A stretch of DNA of 9,698 bases, taken from CAMAVH01 sp035714115 (GTDB lineage: Bacteria > Pseudomonadota > Alphaproteobacteria > SMXQ01). Every line of letters starts with the position of its first letter. Positions within the stretch are counted from its first letter, which is position 1. Below the pieces are notes generated by a model. It saw only the letters and a program-made list of their open reading frames with translations. It was not told the DNA's origin and ran no database searches. The position numbers and the translations under genes are program-made. Positions 1-7,265 of this stretch are shown here, piece by piece. The DNA lies in contig DASTMO010000067.1 of assembly GCA_035714115.1 (NCBI GenBank), forward strand, positions 1-9,698, written 5' to 3'.

Positions 1-1002
1 GGCGCGCGCGACAACGGCGCGGCCCGATTCCAAAGGTTGGCGCAGCGCCTCCAAGGTGGCGCGAGCGAATTCTGGGAGTTCATCGAGAAACAGCACGCCG
101 AGATGGGCGAGCGACACCTCGCCTGGCTTGGCGCGCGCGCCGCCGCCGATCATCGCGGCGAGCGACGCGGAATGATGCGGATCGCGGAAGGGCCGCGTCT
201 GCATCAGACCGGCCGATGCGCCGTTCGACAAAAGCGTGCCGGCGAGCGAATGGATCATGCTCACCTCCAGCGCTTCGGCGGCCTCCAGCGGCGGCAGAAT
301 GCCGGCGAGGCGTTGGGCCAACATCGACTTGCCGGCGCCGGGCGGCCCGCTCATCAGGAGGTTATGCCCGCCGGCCGCCGCCACTTCCAAAGCGCGCTGG
401 GCGTTCTCCTGCCCTTTGATGTCGGCGAGATCGAGGCCGCGATAGGGGCCGTCCGCCACCGGCGCGAGTTTCGCCTTAGGCGGCGAGAGCACCTGTGTGC
501 CTTTGAAATGGTTGATCAGCGCCAGCAGGCTGGCCGGCGCGAGGATGCGGAGGCCTTCGACCCAGGCGGCTTCGCCGCCGACCCCGGCCGGGCAGATCAA
601 CCCGCGCTCGGCATTGAAGGCATGGAGCGCCGCCGGCAAAGTGCCGGCGACCGGGGCGAGCGCGCCGTCGAGCGACAGTTCGCCGAGCGCGACATAGCCC
701 TCAAGCTCGTCTTGCGGCAGGACGCCCATGGCGGCGAGCACCCCGAGCGCGATCGGCAGATCGAAATGACTGCCTTCCTTGGCGACGTCGGCGGGCGCGA
801 GATTGACGGTGATGCGTTTCGGGGGAAGCGCCAAGCCGAGCGCGTTGAGCGCGGCGCGCACGCGCTCTTTCGATTCGCCGACCGCCTTGTCGGGCAGGCC
901 GACGATGGCGAAAGCCGGCAGGCCCGCCGCCATCTGCACCTGCACGTCGATGGCGAGCACGTCGATGCCTTGAAAGGCGACGGTGGCGATATGGGCGGTC
1001 AT
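1..1002 (-). CDS. comM: ComM/YifB-family Mg-chelatase-like AAA+ ATPase, N-terminal part (runs off the left edge)
   Basis: The reverse strand is open from an ATG at 1002-1000 to base 1, giving 334 residues with no stop. Full-length family members are about 500 residues, so roughly one third is missing. The N-terminal ChlI/Lon-protease-like domain spans about residues 1-165 and includes GLPDKAVGESKERVRAAL and the block KRITVNLAPADVAKEG. The AAA+ core then shows a Walker A motif GPPGAGKS (219-226), the family motif RPFRDPHHSAS (270-280) and a Walker B motif VLFLDELPEF (303-312). In Haemophilus and Vibrio, ComM is a hexameric helicase that promotes branch migration during natural transformation; other bacteria carry the family without known competence, so the role here is inferred. 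A purine-rich GGGGGA lies about 10 bases before the ATG. The histidine kinase gene ends 72 bp upstream on the same strand, but a promoter-like element in the gap suggests separate expression. Confidence 0.95.
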   Translation of the reverse strand, partial: MTAHIATVAFQGIDVLAIDVQVQMAAGLPAFAIVGLPDKAVGESKERVRAALNALGLALPPKRITVNLAPADVAKEGSHFDLPIALGVLAAMGVLPQDELEGYVALGELSLDGALAPVAGTLPAALHAFNAERGLICPAGVGGEAAWVEGLRILAPASLLALINHFKGTQVLSPPKAKLAPVADGPYRGLDLADIKGQENAQRALEVAAAGGHNLLMSGPPGAGKSMLAQRLAGILPPLEAAEALEVSMIHSLAGTLLSNGASAGLMQTRPFRDPHHSASLAAMIGGGARAKPGEVSLAHLGVLFLDELPEFARATLEALRQPLESGRAVVARA

Positions 1003-1025
1003 GCGTTGCGAATCCCCCGGTGCGG

Positions 1026-1042
1026 GGAAACTATAACGCGCC
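1026..1042 (-). promoter_or_regulatory. Putative -10 element upstream of comM
   Basis: On the minus strand, TATAGT (1035-1030) sits 27 bases before the comM start codon. It lies inside a 17-base block (plus strand GGAAACTATAACGCGCC) that matches the block before the histidine kinase at 2574-2590 in 15 of 17 positions. I see no good -35 at the usual distance: that interval is occupied by a GC-rich hairpin. This is a motif match only. Confidence 0.35.
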
Positions 1043-1047
1043 TCCTG

Positions 1048-1069
1048 CGCGCGGCGATAGCGCCGCGCG
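1048..1069. repeat. Perfect 9-bp GC-rich inverted repeat between the kinase and comM genes
   Basis: Arms CGCGCGGCG (1048-1056) and CGCCGCGCG (1061-1069) flank a four-base loop. On the minus strand the structure begins five bases after the kinase stop codon, so it could stabilise or end the kinase transcript. No T-run follows, so a canonical intrinsic terminator is not supported. It also overlaps the place where a comM -35 would lie. Confidence 0.5.
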
Positions 1070-1074
1070 GGGGA

Positions 1075-2498
<1,424 letters not shown>

Positions 2499-2502
<4 letters not shown>

Positions 2503-2552
2503 GGCGCGAGCACCCGGCATGAGGCGGTGATAAAGGCGATATGGTCGATCAT
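2499..2552 (-). CDS. Possible 17-codon leader ORF translationally coupled to the histidine kinase
   Basis: On the minus strand an ATG at 2552 opens a 17-residue frame, MIDHIAFITASCRVLAP, whose TGA overlaps the kinase ATG as ATGA. A GGGGA lies about 10 bases before its ATG. If the promoter-like element at 2578-2606 is used, this would be the first start codon on the message, about 20 bases from the 5' end. The layout fits translational coupling. The peptide has no recognised family, and short open frames arise easily by chance in GC-rich DNA. Confidence 0.3.
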
Positions 2553-2577
2553 AGGAAATAAGTCCCCGTAGCAGGAG

Positions 2578-2606
2578 ACTATAGCGCGCCGAAGGGAACG
2601 CAAGAA
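2578..2606 (-). promoter_or_regulatory. Candidate sigma70-type promoter of the histidine kinase gene
   Basis: On the minus strand TTCTTG (2606-2601) and TATAGT (2583-2578) are 17 bp apart. The -10 is good and the -35 is weak. The -10 region shares 15 of 17 bases with the one before comM. Transcription would begin near 2571, in the 145-bp gap between the Sel1 lipoprotein stop and the kinase start. Nothing else in that gap stands out. Confidence 0.4.
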
Positions 2607-2665
2607 GCGTCGAACGGCGAATTTATCGGCAACAACCTTAAGGTGTGATTTATGTCGCGCTGCGT

Positions 2666-3889
2666 TTAACGCGCCGTGAGGGCGTCCTTCATCGCCGGCG
2701 CGGCGCAGGAACCCGGAGGTTCGCGCATATCGCGCTGGGCGGAGGCGAGCCAGAAATCGGCCATGCGGCTGTCGGGCGCCACGCCGCGCCCATTGGCGTA
2801 CATCATGCCGAGCTGCGCGCGCGCCGGGCCATAGCCGGCATTGGCCGCCTTGGACGCCCACATCAAGGCCTCGCCGTTGTCGGCCTGCGGGTTCTGATCG
2901 CTCGCGAGCAGCATGGCGAGATTGGTTTGCGCCGGCGCATAGCCGCGTTCGGCGGCGCGTCTCAGCCAGGCTTCGCCTTGCGGCCAGTCGCGGGGCACGC
3001 CGCGCCCGTTCACATAGCGCATGCCGAGATTGCACGCCGCTTGCGAATCGCCGTTGTCCGCCGCCTGGCGGATCGCATCGGCGAGCAGCGGATCGTCTGG
3101 CGTGCTGGCGCCGAGTGAATAGTCCTTGGCCAGCGCGAGGCGCAGGCTTTCGGACGGCGCGGCGGCGACGGCGGCTGCCGGCGCGAGCTCGGACGGCTGA
3201 ATGGCGGGCTGCGGCTTGGGCGCAAGAGCGGCGAGTTTCGGCCCGGCGGCGCTAATGCCGGCGCGTTGCGCCTTGGCGTACCAAGCGCTCGCTTGCGATT
3301 TGTCCTGCACGACACCGTCGCCGTTTTCATAGAGCAGGCCGAGATTGTAGGCCGCGCGCCCGTTGCCGGCATCGGCCGCCTTGCGATACCAGCTGGCGGC
3401 AGCGACCGCGTCGCGATCGACGGCGGTGCCGGAATCGTAAAGCAGCGCGGCATTGAGCGCACCGAGCGCATGGCCTTGTTCGCCGGCGCTGCGATACCAG
3501 CGCAAGGCTTCTTCGGGATCGCGCGCGATGCCCTCGCCTTTGTCGTAGCGCAAGCCGAACTGGAACTGCGCATCGGCCTCGCCGTCTTCGGCGCGCTGGC
3601 GCAATTGGGCGATTTGCGTGTTAGGCGCTTTGTTCTGGACCGGCGTTTTGCTTGCGGGCTGAGCGGCGGATTTGGCGGGCGCTGCGCTGCGCGCGGTTTG
3701 AACTTTGCCGCTCTCGCGCTTCCCTGTCTCGCCGCTCGGTTGTTTCAGCACCTCGGTCTGAAACTTTCGCCAGTCGCGCGTCATATCCGTCTGCACTTGA
3801 TCGACAGCGCTGCAGGCAGCCAGTCCTGCGGCGATCAGAAGCGGCGCGGCGCAGCGGCTGATGATGAAAAATGACGCGGCATGCCGCAT
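2666..3889 (-). CDS. Sel1-repeat (SLR/TPR-like) lipoprotein
   Basis: The product is 407 residues. It opens with a lipoprotein signal peptide, MRHAASFFIISRCAAPLLIA, with lipobox LAAC and acylated Cys26, so it should be membrane-anchored. A low-complexity Ala/Lys/Pro stretch (about 50-90) precedes two blocks of three Sel1 repeats: about 105-140, 141-176 and 177-212, then 281-316, 317-352 and 353-387. Repeats carry the usual pattern, for example YDKGEGIARDPEEALRWYRS and YVNGRGVPRDWPQGEAWLRR. A Pro/Ala-rich linker of about 65 residues separates the blocks, and repeat 5 is degenerate (LASDQNPQADN). Sel1 proteins are protein-binding scaffolds, often in envelope or signalling complexes; the partner here is unknown. 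The start was set by the lipobox; the frame stays open upstream to 4120 but reads through the intergenic region. The ribosome-binding site is weak. It is transcribed divergently from the OmpA-like lipoprotein, and both encode LAAC-type lipoproteins. Confidence 0.92.
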   Translation of the reverse strand: MRHAASFFIISRCAAPLLIAAGLAACSAVDQVQTDMTRDWRKFQTEVLKQPSGETGKRESGKVQTARSAAPAKSAAQPASKTPVQNKAPNTQIAQLRQRAEDGEADAQFQFGLRYDKGEGIARDPEEALRWYRSAGEQGHALGALNAALLYDSGTAVDRDAVAAASWYRKAADAGNGRAAYNLGLLYENGDGVVQDKSQASAWYAKAQRAGISAAGPKLAALAPKPQPAIQPSELAPAAAVAAAPSESLRLALAKDYSLGASTPDDPLLADAIRQAADNGDSQAACNLGMRYVNGRGVPRDWPQGEAWLRRAAERGYAPAQTNLAMLLASDQNPQADNGEALMWASKAANAGYGPARAQLGMMYANGRGVAPDSRMADFWLASAQRDMREPPGSCAAPAMKDALTAR

Positions 3890-3913
3890 GGCGCAAAGCC
3901 CCAATCCCTGGTT

Positions 3914-3941
3914 CCCGACGTTCGGAGCCCCGACGTTCGGA
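3914..3941. repeat. Two adjacent 13-bp direct repeats in the divergent lipoprotein intergenic region (candidate operator)
   Basis: CCCGACGTTCGGA occurs at 3914-3926 and again, identically, at 3929-3941, a 15-bp period. Each copy has partial dyad symmetry (CCGA-CGT-TCGG). The pair is flanked by inverted 5-mers CTGGT (3908-3912) and ACCAG (3941-3945). The repeats lie just downstream, in the minus direction, of a TTGACT hexamer (3951-3946), where a -10 for the Sel1 gene would fall. Two identical half-symmetric sites near one helical turn and a half apart suggest a protein-binding operator; the binding protein is not identifiable. Confidence 0.5.
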
Positions 3942-3978
3942 CCAGAGTCAACGCTTGGGGCGCGGCCCGGTTGCATGA

Positions 3979-4003
3979 GGAACCAAATCCTGGAACCTGC
4001 GTC
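3979..4003 (+). promoter_or_regulatory. EcfG-like (general stress sigma factor) promoter upstream of the OmpA-like lipoprotein
   Basis: GGAAC (3979-3983) and CGTC (4000-4003) are separated by 16 bp. The alphaproteobacterial EcfG consensus is GGAAC-N16/17-CGTT, so only the last base differs. Transcription would start near 4010, leaving about 35 bases of leader before the ATG at 4044. This is a motif match without any expression evidence. Confidence 0.4.
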
Positions 4004-4043
4004 TACGTCAGGTACGCAAAGGTCAGCATTCAGGAGATTTTTC

Positions 4044-4544
4044 ATGAATTTCGCCCGCCTCGCCCCGTCGTCGCTCGCCCTCTTGTCGAGCGCCGCTCTT
4101 GCCGCCTGCGCCAACAGCAATGCCGGCCAGCCTCAGGTCACGCAGATTGTGCCGGCGGATCCCGCCCTGCATTCGACGCCGACACCCGCGCCGCAAGCGA
4201 CGGCGCCAGCGCCGCAGGATCTGCGCGTGTTCTTCGATTCGGGCGAGAGCCGTCCCAACGCGGCGAGCCGCGCCACACTCGATCAAGCGGCGCGTTTGTT
4301 CCGCGAGGGCGACCCTCTGGTGATGATCGTCAGCGGCCAGTCCGACACCACGGGCGATGCGCGACGCAATTTGATGCTGTCTCAGGAACGCGCCACATCG
4401 GTCGCGCGCGGACTGATGGATCGCGGCATTCCGGCGACGCGGCTGCAGATCGTCGCCAAGGGCGAATCCGAGCCGCTGATTAAGACGGCCGACAATACGG
4501 CCCAGGCGGAAAACCGCGCCGTGGTGATCACTTGGCGCAAATAA
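4044..4544 (+). CDS. OmpA-like domain lipoprotein (peptidoglycan-associated type)
   Basis: The product is 166 residues. It has a lipoprotein signal peptide, MNFARLAPSSLALLSSAALA, with lipobox LAAC and Cys22, then a Pro/Ala/Thr-rich linker (about 30-57), then an OmpA C-terminal domain (about 59-166). Recognisable elements are RVFFDSGESRPN (61-72), GQSDTTGDARRN (98-109), LSQERATSVARGL (112-124), AKGESEPL (138-145) and NRAVVITW (157-164). This fold binds the diaminopimelate of peptidoglycan non-covalently, so the protein probably links a membrane to the cell wall; binding is inferred. It resembles Pal in layout, but no tol genes are adjacent, so I give no symbol. The start is well supported: AGGAG at 4032-4036 lies 7 bases upstream and the lipobox spacing fits. 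The frame is open further upstream (from 3861) but that reads the intergenic region. No clear terminator is seen in the 74 bp before the ankyrin gene. Confidence 0.93.
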   Translation: MNFARLAPSSLALLSSAALAACANSNAGQPQVTQIVPADPALHSTPTPAPQATAPAPQDLRVFFDSGESRPNAASRATLDQAARLFREGDPLVMIVSGQSDTTGDARRNLMLSQERATSVARGLMDRGIPATRLQIVAKGESEPLIKTADNTAQAENRAVVITWRK

Positions 4545-4606
4545 GCCAGCTATTCCCGCCCACTCTGCGTCACGGCGATTTGTGCTGATCGCGGGGCCGG
4601 ATGGCG

Positions 4607-4612
4607 TAACAT
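4607..4612 (+). promoter_or_regulatory. Putative -10 element (TAACAT) six bases before the ankyrin-gene ATG
   Basis: TAACAT ends at 4612 and the ATG begins at 4619. If it is a -10, transcription would start at or next to the start codon, giving a leaderless message. That would fit the absence of a Shine-Dalgarno sequence. No convincing -35 is visible. Confidence 0.25.
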
Positions 4613-4618
4613 GGCTTC

Positions 4619-5347
4619 ATGAGCCTTTTCGCCGTCCGGCCCCGTCTCGCCTGTTTTGCCGCTTGTCTCGCCGTGCCGCTGCTTCTTGCATCGGCCGGCT
4701 TGGCGCTGGCGCAGGCTCCCTACAAGCCGCCGCCGGCAGCGCCGTCGCCCTCCGCGCTCGGCCGCCAATTGATCGTCGCCGCTGAGGCGGGCGATAAAAA
4801 TCTGACCGAGAAGCTGCTCGCCAGCGGCGCCGACATCGAATGGCGCGACGGTCGTCGCCGCACGGCCTTGCTCGCGGCCACGCAGGGCAACCGCATCGAG
4901 GTGGCCCGTCTGCTGATCGCGCGCGGCGCCGACGTCAACGCCAAGGACGATATTTCCGACAGCGCCTATCTGCTGGCGGGCGCGCGCGGCTATGTCGAGA
5001 TTCTGCGGCTGACGCTGGCCAACGGCGCCGACATCAAAAGCCTCAACCGCTTCGGCGGCACGGCGCTGATTCCAGCCTGCGAGCGTGGCCATCTCGAGGC
5101 CGTGAATTTGCTCATCAAGGCGGGGGTCGACGTCAATCACGTCAACCGCCTCGGCTGGACCTGCCTTTTGGAAGCGGTGATCCTCGGCGATGGCGGCCCG
5201 CGCCATCAGGAGATCGTGCGGCAAGTGATCGAAGCCGGCGCCAACGTCAACCTCGCCGACCGCGACGGTCTCACGCCGCTCGTCCATGCCGTGAGCAAGG
5301 GCCATAGCGAGATTGCAACGATTCTTCGCGCCAAAGGCGCGAAGTAA
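4619..5347 (+). CDS. Secreted ankyrin-repeat protein
   Basis: The product is 242 residues. A Sec-type signal peptide with a hydrophobic core (about 11-30) ends at ALAQA, with cleavage likely after residue 31 or 33, so the protein is predicted to be periplasmic. From about residue 47 to the end it consists of about six ankyrin repeats. The best are residues 80-112 (RRTALLAATQGNRIEVARLL then ARGADVNAKD), 146-178 (GGTALIPACERGHLEAVNLL then IKAGVDVNHVN) and 215-242 (DGLTPLVHAVSKGHSEIATI). The repeat at about 179-214 carries a small insertion (GDGGPRHQ). Ankyrin stacks bind proteins; the partner is unknown. Exported ankyrin proteins of this kind occur in many Gram-negative bacteria, sometimes next to catalase or stress genes, but none is here. 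It lies 74 bp after the OmpA-like gene on the same strand. There is no Shine-Dalgarno sequence before the ATG. Confidence 0.92.
   Translation: MSLFAVRPRLACFAACLAVPLLLASAGLALAQAPYKPPPAAPSPSALGRQLIVAAEAGDKNLTEKLLASGADIEWRDGRRRTALLAATQGNRIEVARLLIARGADVNAKDDISDSAYLLAGARGYVEILRLTLANGADIKSLNRFGGTALIPACERGHLEAVNLLIKAGVDVNHVNRLGWTCLLEAVILGDGGPRHQEIVRQVIEAGANVNLADRDGLTPLVHAVSKGHSEIATILRAKGAK
5324..5344 (+). repeat. 9-bp perfect hairpin abutting the ankyrin-gene stop codon
   Basis: CTTCGCGCC (5324-5332) and GGCGCGAAG (5336-5344) pair around an AAA loop, ending immediately before the TAA at 5345. No T-run follows. It could stabilise the 3' end or assist Rho-independent stopping weakly, but it is also coding sequence for the last seven residues. 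Confidence 0.4.
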
Positions 5348-5430
5348 CGGCGGCAAGGCAGGATCGCCGCAGTTCCCCAGTTACCGGCCGACTTTCTCGG
5401 AAGGATAGGTCGGCGGCGCGAACGGGACTT

Positions 5431-5446
5431 TTAACCTTCGATTCAC
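5431..5446 (+). promoter_or_regulatory. CtrA-like box upstream of the chemoreceptor gene
   Basis: TTAA (5431-5434), seven bases, then TTCAC (5442-5446). The CtrA consensus in alphaproteobacteria is TTAA-N7-TTAAC, so 8 of 9 specified bases match. It lies 77 bp before the chemoreceptor ATG in an otherwise GC-rich 175-bp gap. CtrA commonly controls motility and chemotaxis genes in this class, which fits the downstream gene. Binding has not been shown. Confidence 0.4.
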
Positions 5447-5475
5447 CGGCGGTTCGCATTAATCGGCGCAAAGCC

Positions 5476-5492
5476 GCGCTCGCTTCGAGCGC
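5476..5492 (+). repeat. Inverted repeat in the probable 5' leader of the chemoreceptor gene
   Basis: GCGCTCG (5476-5482) and CGAGCGC (5486-5492) pair perfectly around a CTT loop. The structure ends 16 bases before the GAGGA ribosome-binding site at 5509-5513. It would form in the mRNA leader if transcription starts downstream of the CtrA-like box. Its role is unknown. Confidence 0.4.
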
Positions 5493-5522
5493 TCATCTCC
5501 TGCCGATCGAGGATCCCCGGCC

Positions 5523-7208
5523 ATGCGCCTTTTCCGCAGCGTCAATTCGCGTATCCAGCTTATTCCCGTCATTGCCGTCATCGCCCTCGCGCTTGCCGGT
5601 TATGCGTCGATCCATTCCATCAATGACGTCACGCTGAACGAGCGCCAAGCGCGTGCCCGCGTCGTCACCGAATCCATGCTCAAGATCGTCGAGGGCTTCG
5701 AAGCCAAGGCGGCCAAGGGCGAGATGAGCAAGAGCGCCGCGCAAGACGCGGCGAAGGACGTGCTGCGCGCCATCCGTTACGACGTCACCGAATATGCCAT
5801 CGCGCGCGACACCCAAGGCGTGAACTTGGTCAATGGCATGTTCAAGGACCGCGAAGGCACGCCGTCGATCGACAACAAGGACGCCAACGGCTTTCTGTTC
5901 AGCCGCGACATGATCGAAAAGGCGAAAGCCGGCGGCGGCTTCACCTACTATCTCTGGCCCAAGGCGCCGAACCAGCCGCCGGAGCGTAAGGTGACCTATT
6001 CGCTGCTGTCGAAAGACTGGCAGTGGGTCGTCGGCTCGGGCGTCTATCTCGACAGCGTCGAGGCGGCGGCTTGGGACAATGCCGTGCGCACGGTCATCGT
6101 CGTCGGCCTCGTCGCGCTTCTCACCTTCGCCGTCGCCTTCTGGCTCGGCCGGCGCATCACGCGTCCCATCATCGGCCTCACCGGCGCGACCCATCGGCTC
6201 GCCGACGGGGATCTCAGCGTCGCCATTCCGGGTCTGGAGCGGAGCGACGAGATCGGCACCATGGCTCAGGCCATCAGCGTGTTGAAGGAGCGCTCATCGG
6301 AGGCCGCGCGTCTCAACGACGAACAAGCGCGCATGAAAGCGGCTCACGCAGAGCAGCGCGCCGCCGAGATGCGCAAGCTGGCTGCAGATTTCGAGGCCTC
6401 GGTCAAAGCCGTGGTCGACAATATGGCGTCCTCCGCTACCGAGATGGAGACCTCCGCCAGTTCGATGAGCAGCATCGCGACACAAGCCGACGGCGATACC
6501 ACCGCGGCGGCGGCGGCGGCCGAACAGACCAACGCCAATGTCGGCACGGTGGCCGCGGCGACGGAAGAGCTGTCGTCTTCGATCCAGGAGATATCGCGTC
6601 AGGTCGCGCAGTCCTCGCAGATCGCCTCCAGCGCGGTCGAGGAAGCCGGCCGCGCCGACGCCACCATGAACGCGCTGGCCGAATCGGCCTCGCGCGTCGG
6701 CGACATCCTGACGCTGATCAGCGGCATCGCCGAACAGACAAATCTGTTGGCGCTCAACGCCACCATCGAAGCGGCGCGCGCGGGCGAGGCCGGCAAGGGC
6801 TTCGCCGTCGTGGCTTCCGAGGTGAAGAACCTGGCGAGCCAGACCGCCAAGGCGACCGAAGAGATCACCGGCAAGATCGCCGAGATCCAAGACATGACCG
6901 GCACGGCGGTGACGGCGCTGCGCGGCATCAGCGACGTGGTCACGCGCATGAACGAAATCACCGCCACGGTTGCGGCGGCGGTTGAGCAGCAGGGCGCGGC
7001 GACGCGCGAGATCGCCGACAATGTGGAGCAGGCGGCGCAGGGCACTCGCCAGGTCTCGAGCAACATCTCGACGGCCCACCGCGCCGTGTCGCAAGCGGGC
7101 ACGGTCGCGGCCGGCGTGCAGACGGCGGCCTCGCTCTTGTCGCACGAAGCCGTGCGGCTGCGCGGCGAAGTGCAGAACTTCCTGTCCGGCGTGCAGAAAG
7201 CGGCGTGA
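5523..7208 (+). CDS. Methyl-accepting chemotaxis protein with periplasmic single Cache domain
   Basis: The product is a 561-residue transmembrane chemoreceptor. TM1 is about residues 11-30. A periplasmic sCache_2-type sensor follows (about 33-178), with the family-like stretch GGGFTYYLWPKAPNQPPERK and the ending WQWVVGSGVYLDSV. TM2 is about 189-208 and a HAMP domain about 209-262 (RRITRPIIGLTGATHRLADG). The cytoplasmic signalling domain runs from about 300 to the end. Its hairpin tip, about 401-438, is almost invariant in the family (GIAEQTNLLALNATIEAARA, then GEAGKGFAVVASEVKNLA) and contacts CheA and CheW. There is no C-terminal NWETF-like pentapeptide, so CheR/CheB tethering through that tail is not expected. 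sCache_2 receptors often sense small organic acids; the ligand here is unknown. GAGGA at 5509-5513 supports the start. No other che or flagellar genes are adjacent, so it is a stand-alone receptor. A CtrA-like box lies upstream and a strong terminator downstream. Confidence 0.97.
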   Translation: MRLFRSVNSRIQLIPVIAVIALALAGYASIHSINDVTLNERQARARVVTESMLKIVEGFEAKAAKGEMSKSAAQDAAKDVLRAIRYDVTEYAIARDTQGVNLVNGMFKDREGTPSIDNKDANGFLFSRDMIEKAKAGGGFTYYLWPKAPNQPPERKVTYSLLSKDWQWVVGSGVYLDSVEAAAWDNAVRTVIVVGLVALLTFAVAFWLGRRITRPIIGLTGATHRLADGDLSVAIPGLERSDEIGTMAQAISVLKERSSEAARLNDEQARMKAAHAEQRAAEMRKLAADFEASVKAVVDNMASSATEMETSASSMSSIATQADGDTTAAAAAAEQTNANVGTVAAATEELSSSIQEISRQVAQSSQIASSAVEEAGRADATMNALAESASRVGDILTLISGIAEQTNLLALNATIEAARAGEAGKGFAVVASEVKNLASQTAKATEEITGKIAEIQDMTGTAVTALRGISDVVTRMNEITATVAAAVEQQGAATREIADNVEQAAQGTRQVSSNISTAHRAVSQAGTVAAGVQTAASLLSHEAVRLRGEVQNFLSGVQKAA

Positions 7209-7227
7209 GGCGGGACCGATGAAGAAG

Positions 7228-7256
7228 AAAGGGCGGCGCCGATGCGCCGCCCTTTT
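7228..7256. terminator. Strong bidirectional intrinsic terminator between convergent chemoreceptor and TerC genes
   Basis: A 12-bp perfect stem, AAAGGGCGGCGC (7228-7239) and GCGCCGCCCTTT (7244-7255), flanks a CGAT loop. T-rich tails follow on both strands (CTTTTCGTTT on plus; CCCTTTCTTCTTC on minus). It lies 20 bases after the chemoreceptor stop and 10 bases after the TerC-family stop, so it can end transcription from both sides. Confidence 0.85.
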
Positions 7257-7265
7257 CGTTTGCGC

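Noticed and set aside
2635..2644. Perfect 10-bp palindrome ACCTTAAGGT upstream of the kinase promoter
   Set aside because: Several such palindromes are expected by chance in a window this size, and there is no second copy.
3861..4043. Longer upstream start for the OmpA-like lipoprotein
   Set aside because: It would bury the signal peptide and lipobox inside the protein and ignores the AGGAG before 4044.
3890..4120. Longer upstream start for the Sel1 lipoprotein
   Set aside because: The extension reads across the direct repeats and the OmpA-like gene's start, and would place the lipoprotein signal at residue 78.
4550..5356. A 268-codon open frame on the minus strand
   Set aside because: It is antisense to the ankyrin gene, whose signal peptide and repeats are clear. 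The length reflects high GC content.
5493..7145. Two long minus-strand open frames (about 233 and 283 codons)
   Set aside because: Both are antisense to the chemoreceptor gene, whose whole length is accounted for by TM, Cache, HAMP and signalling domains.
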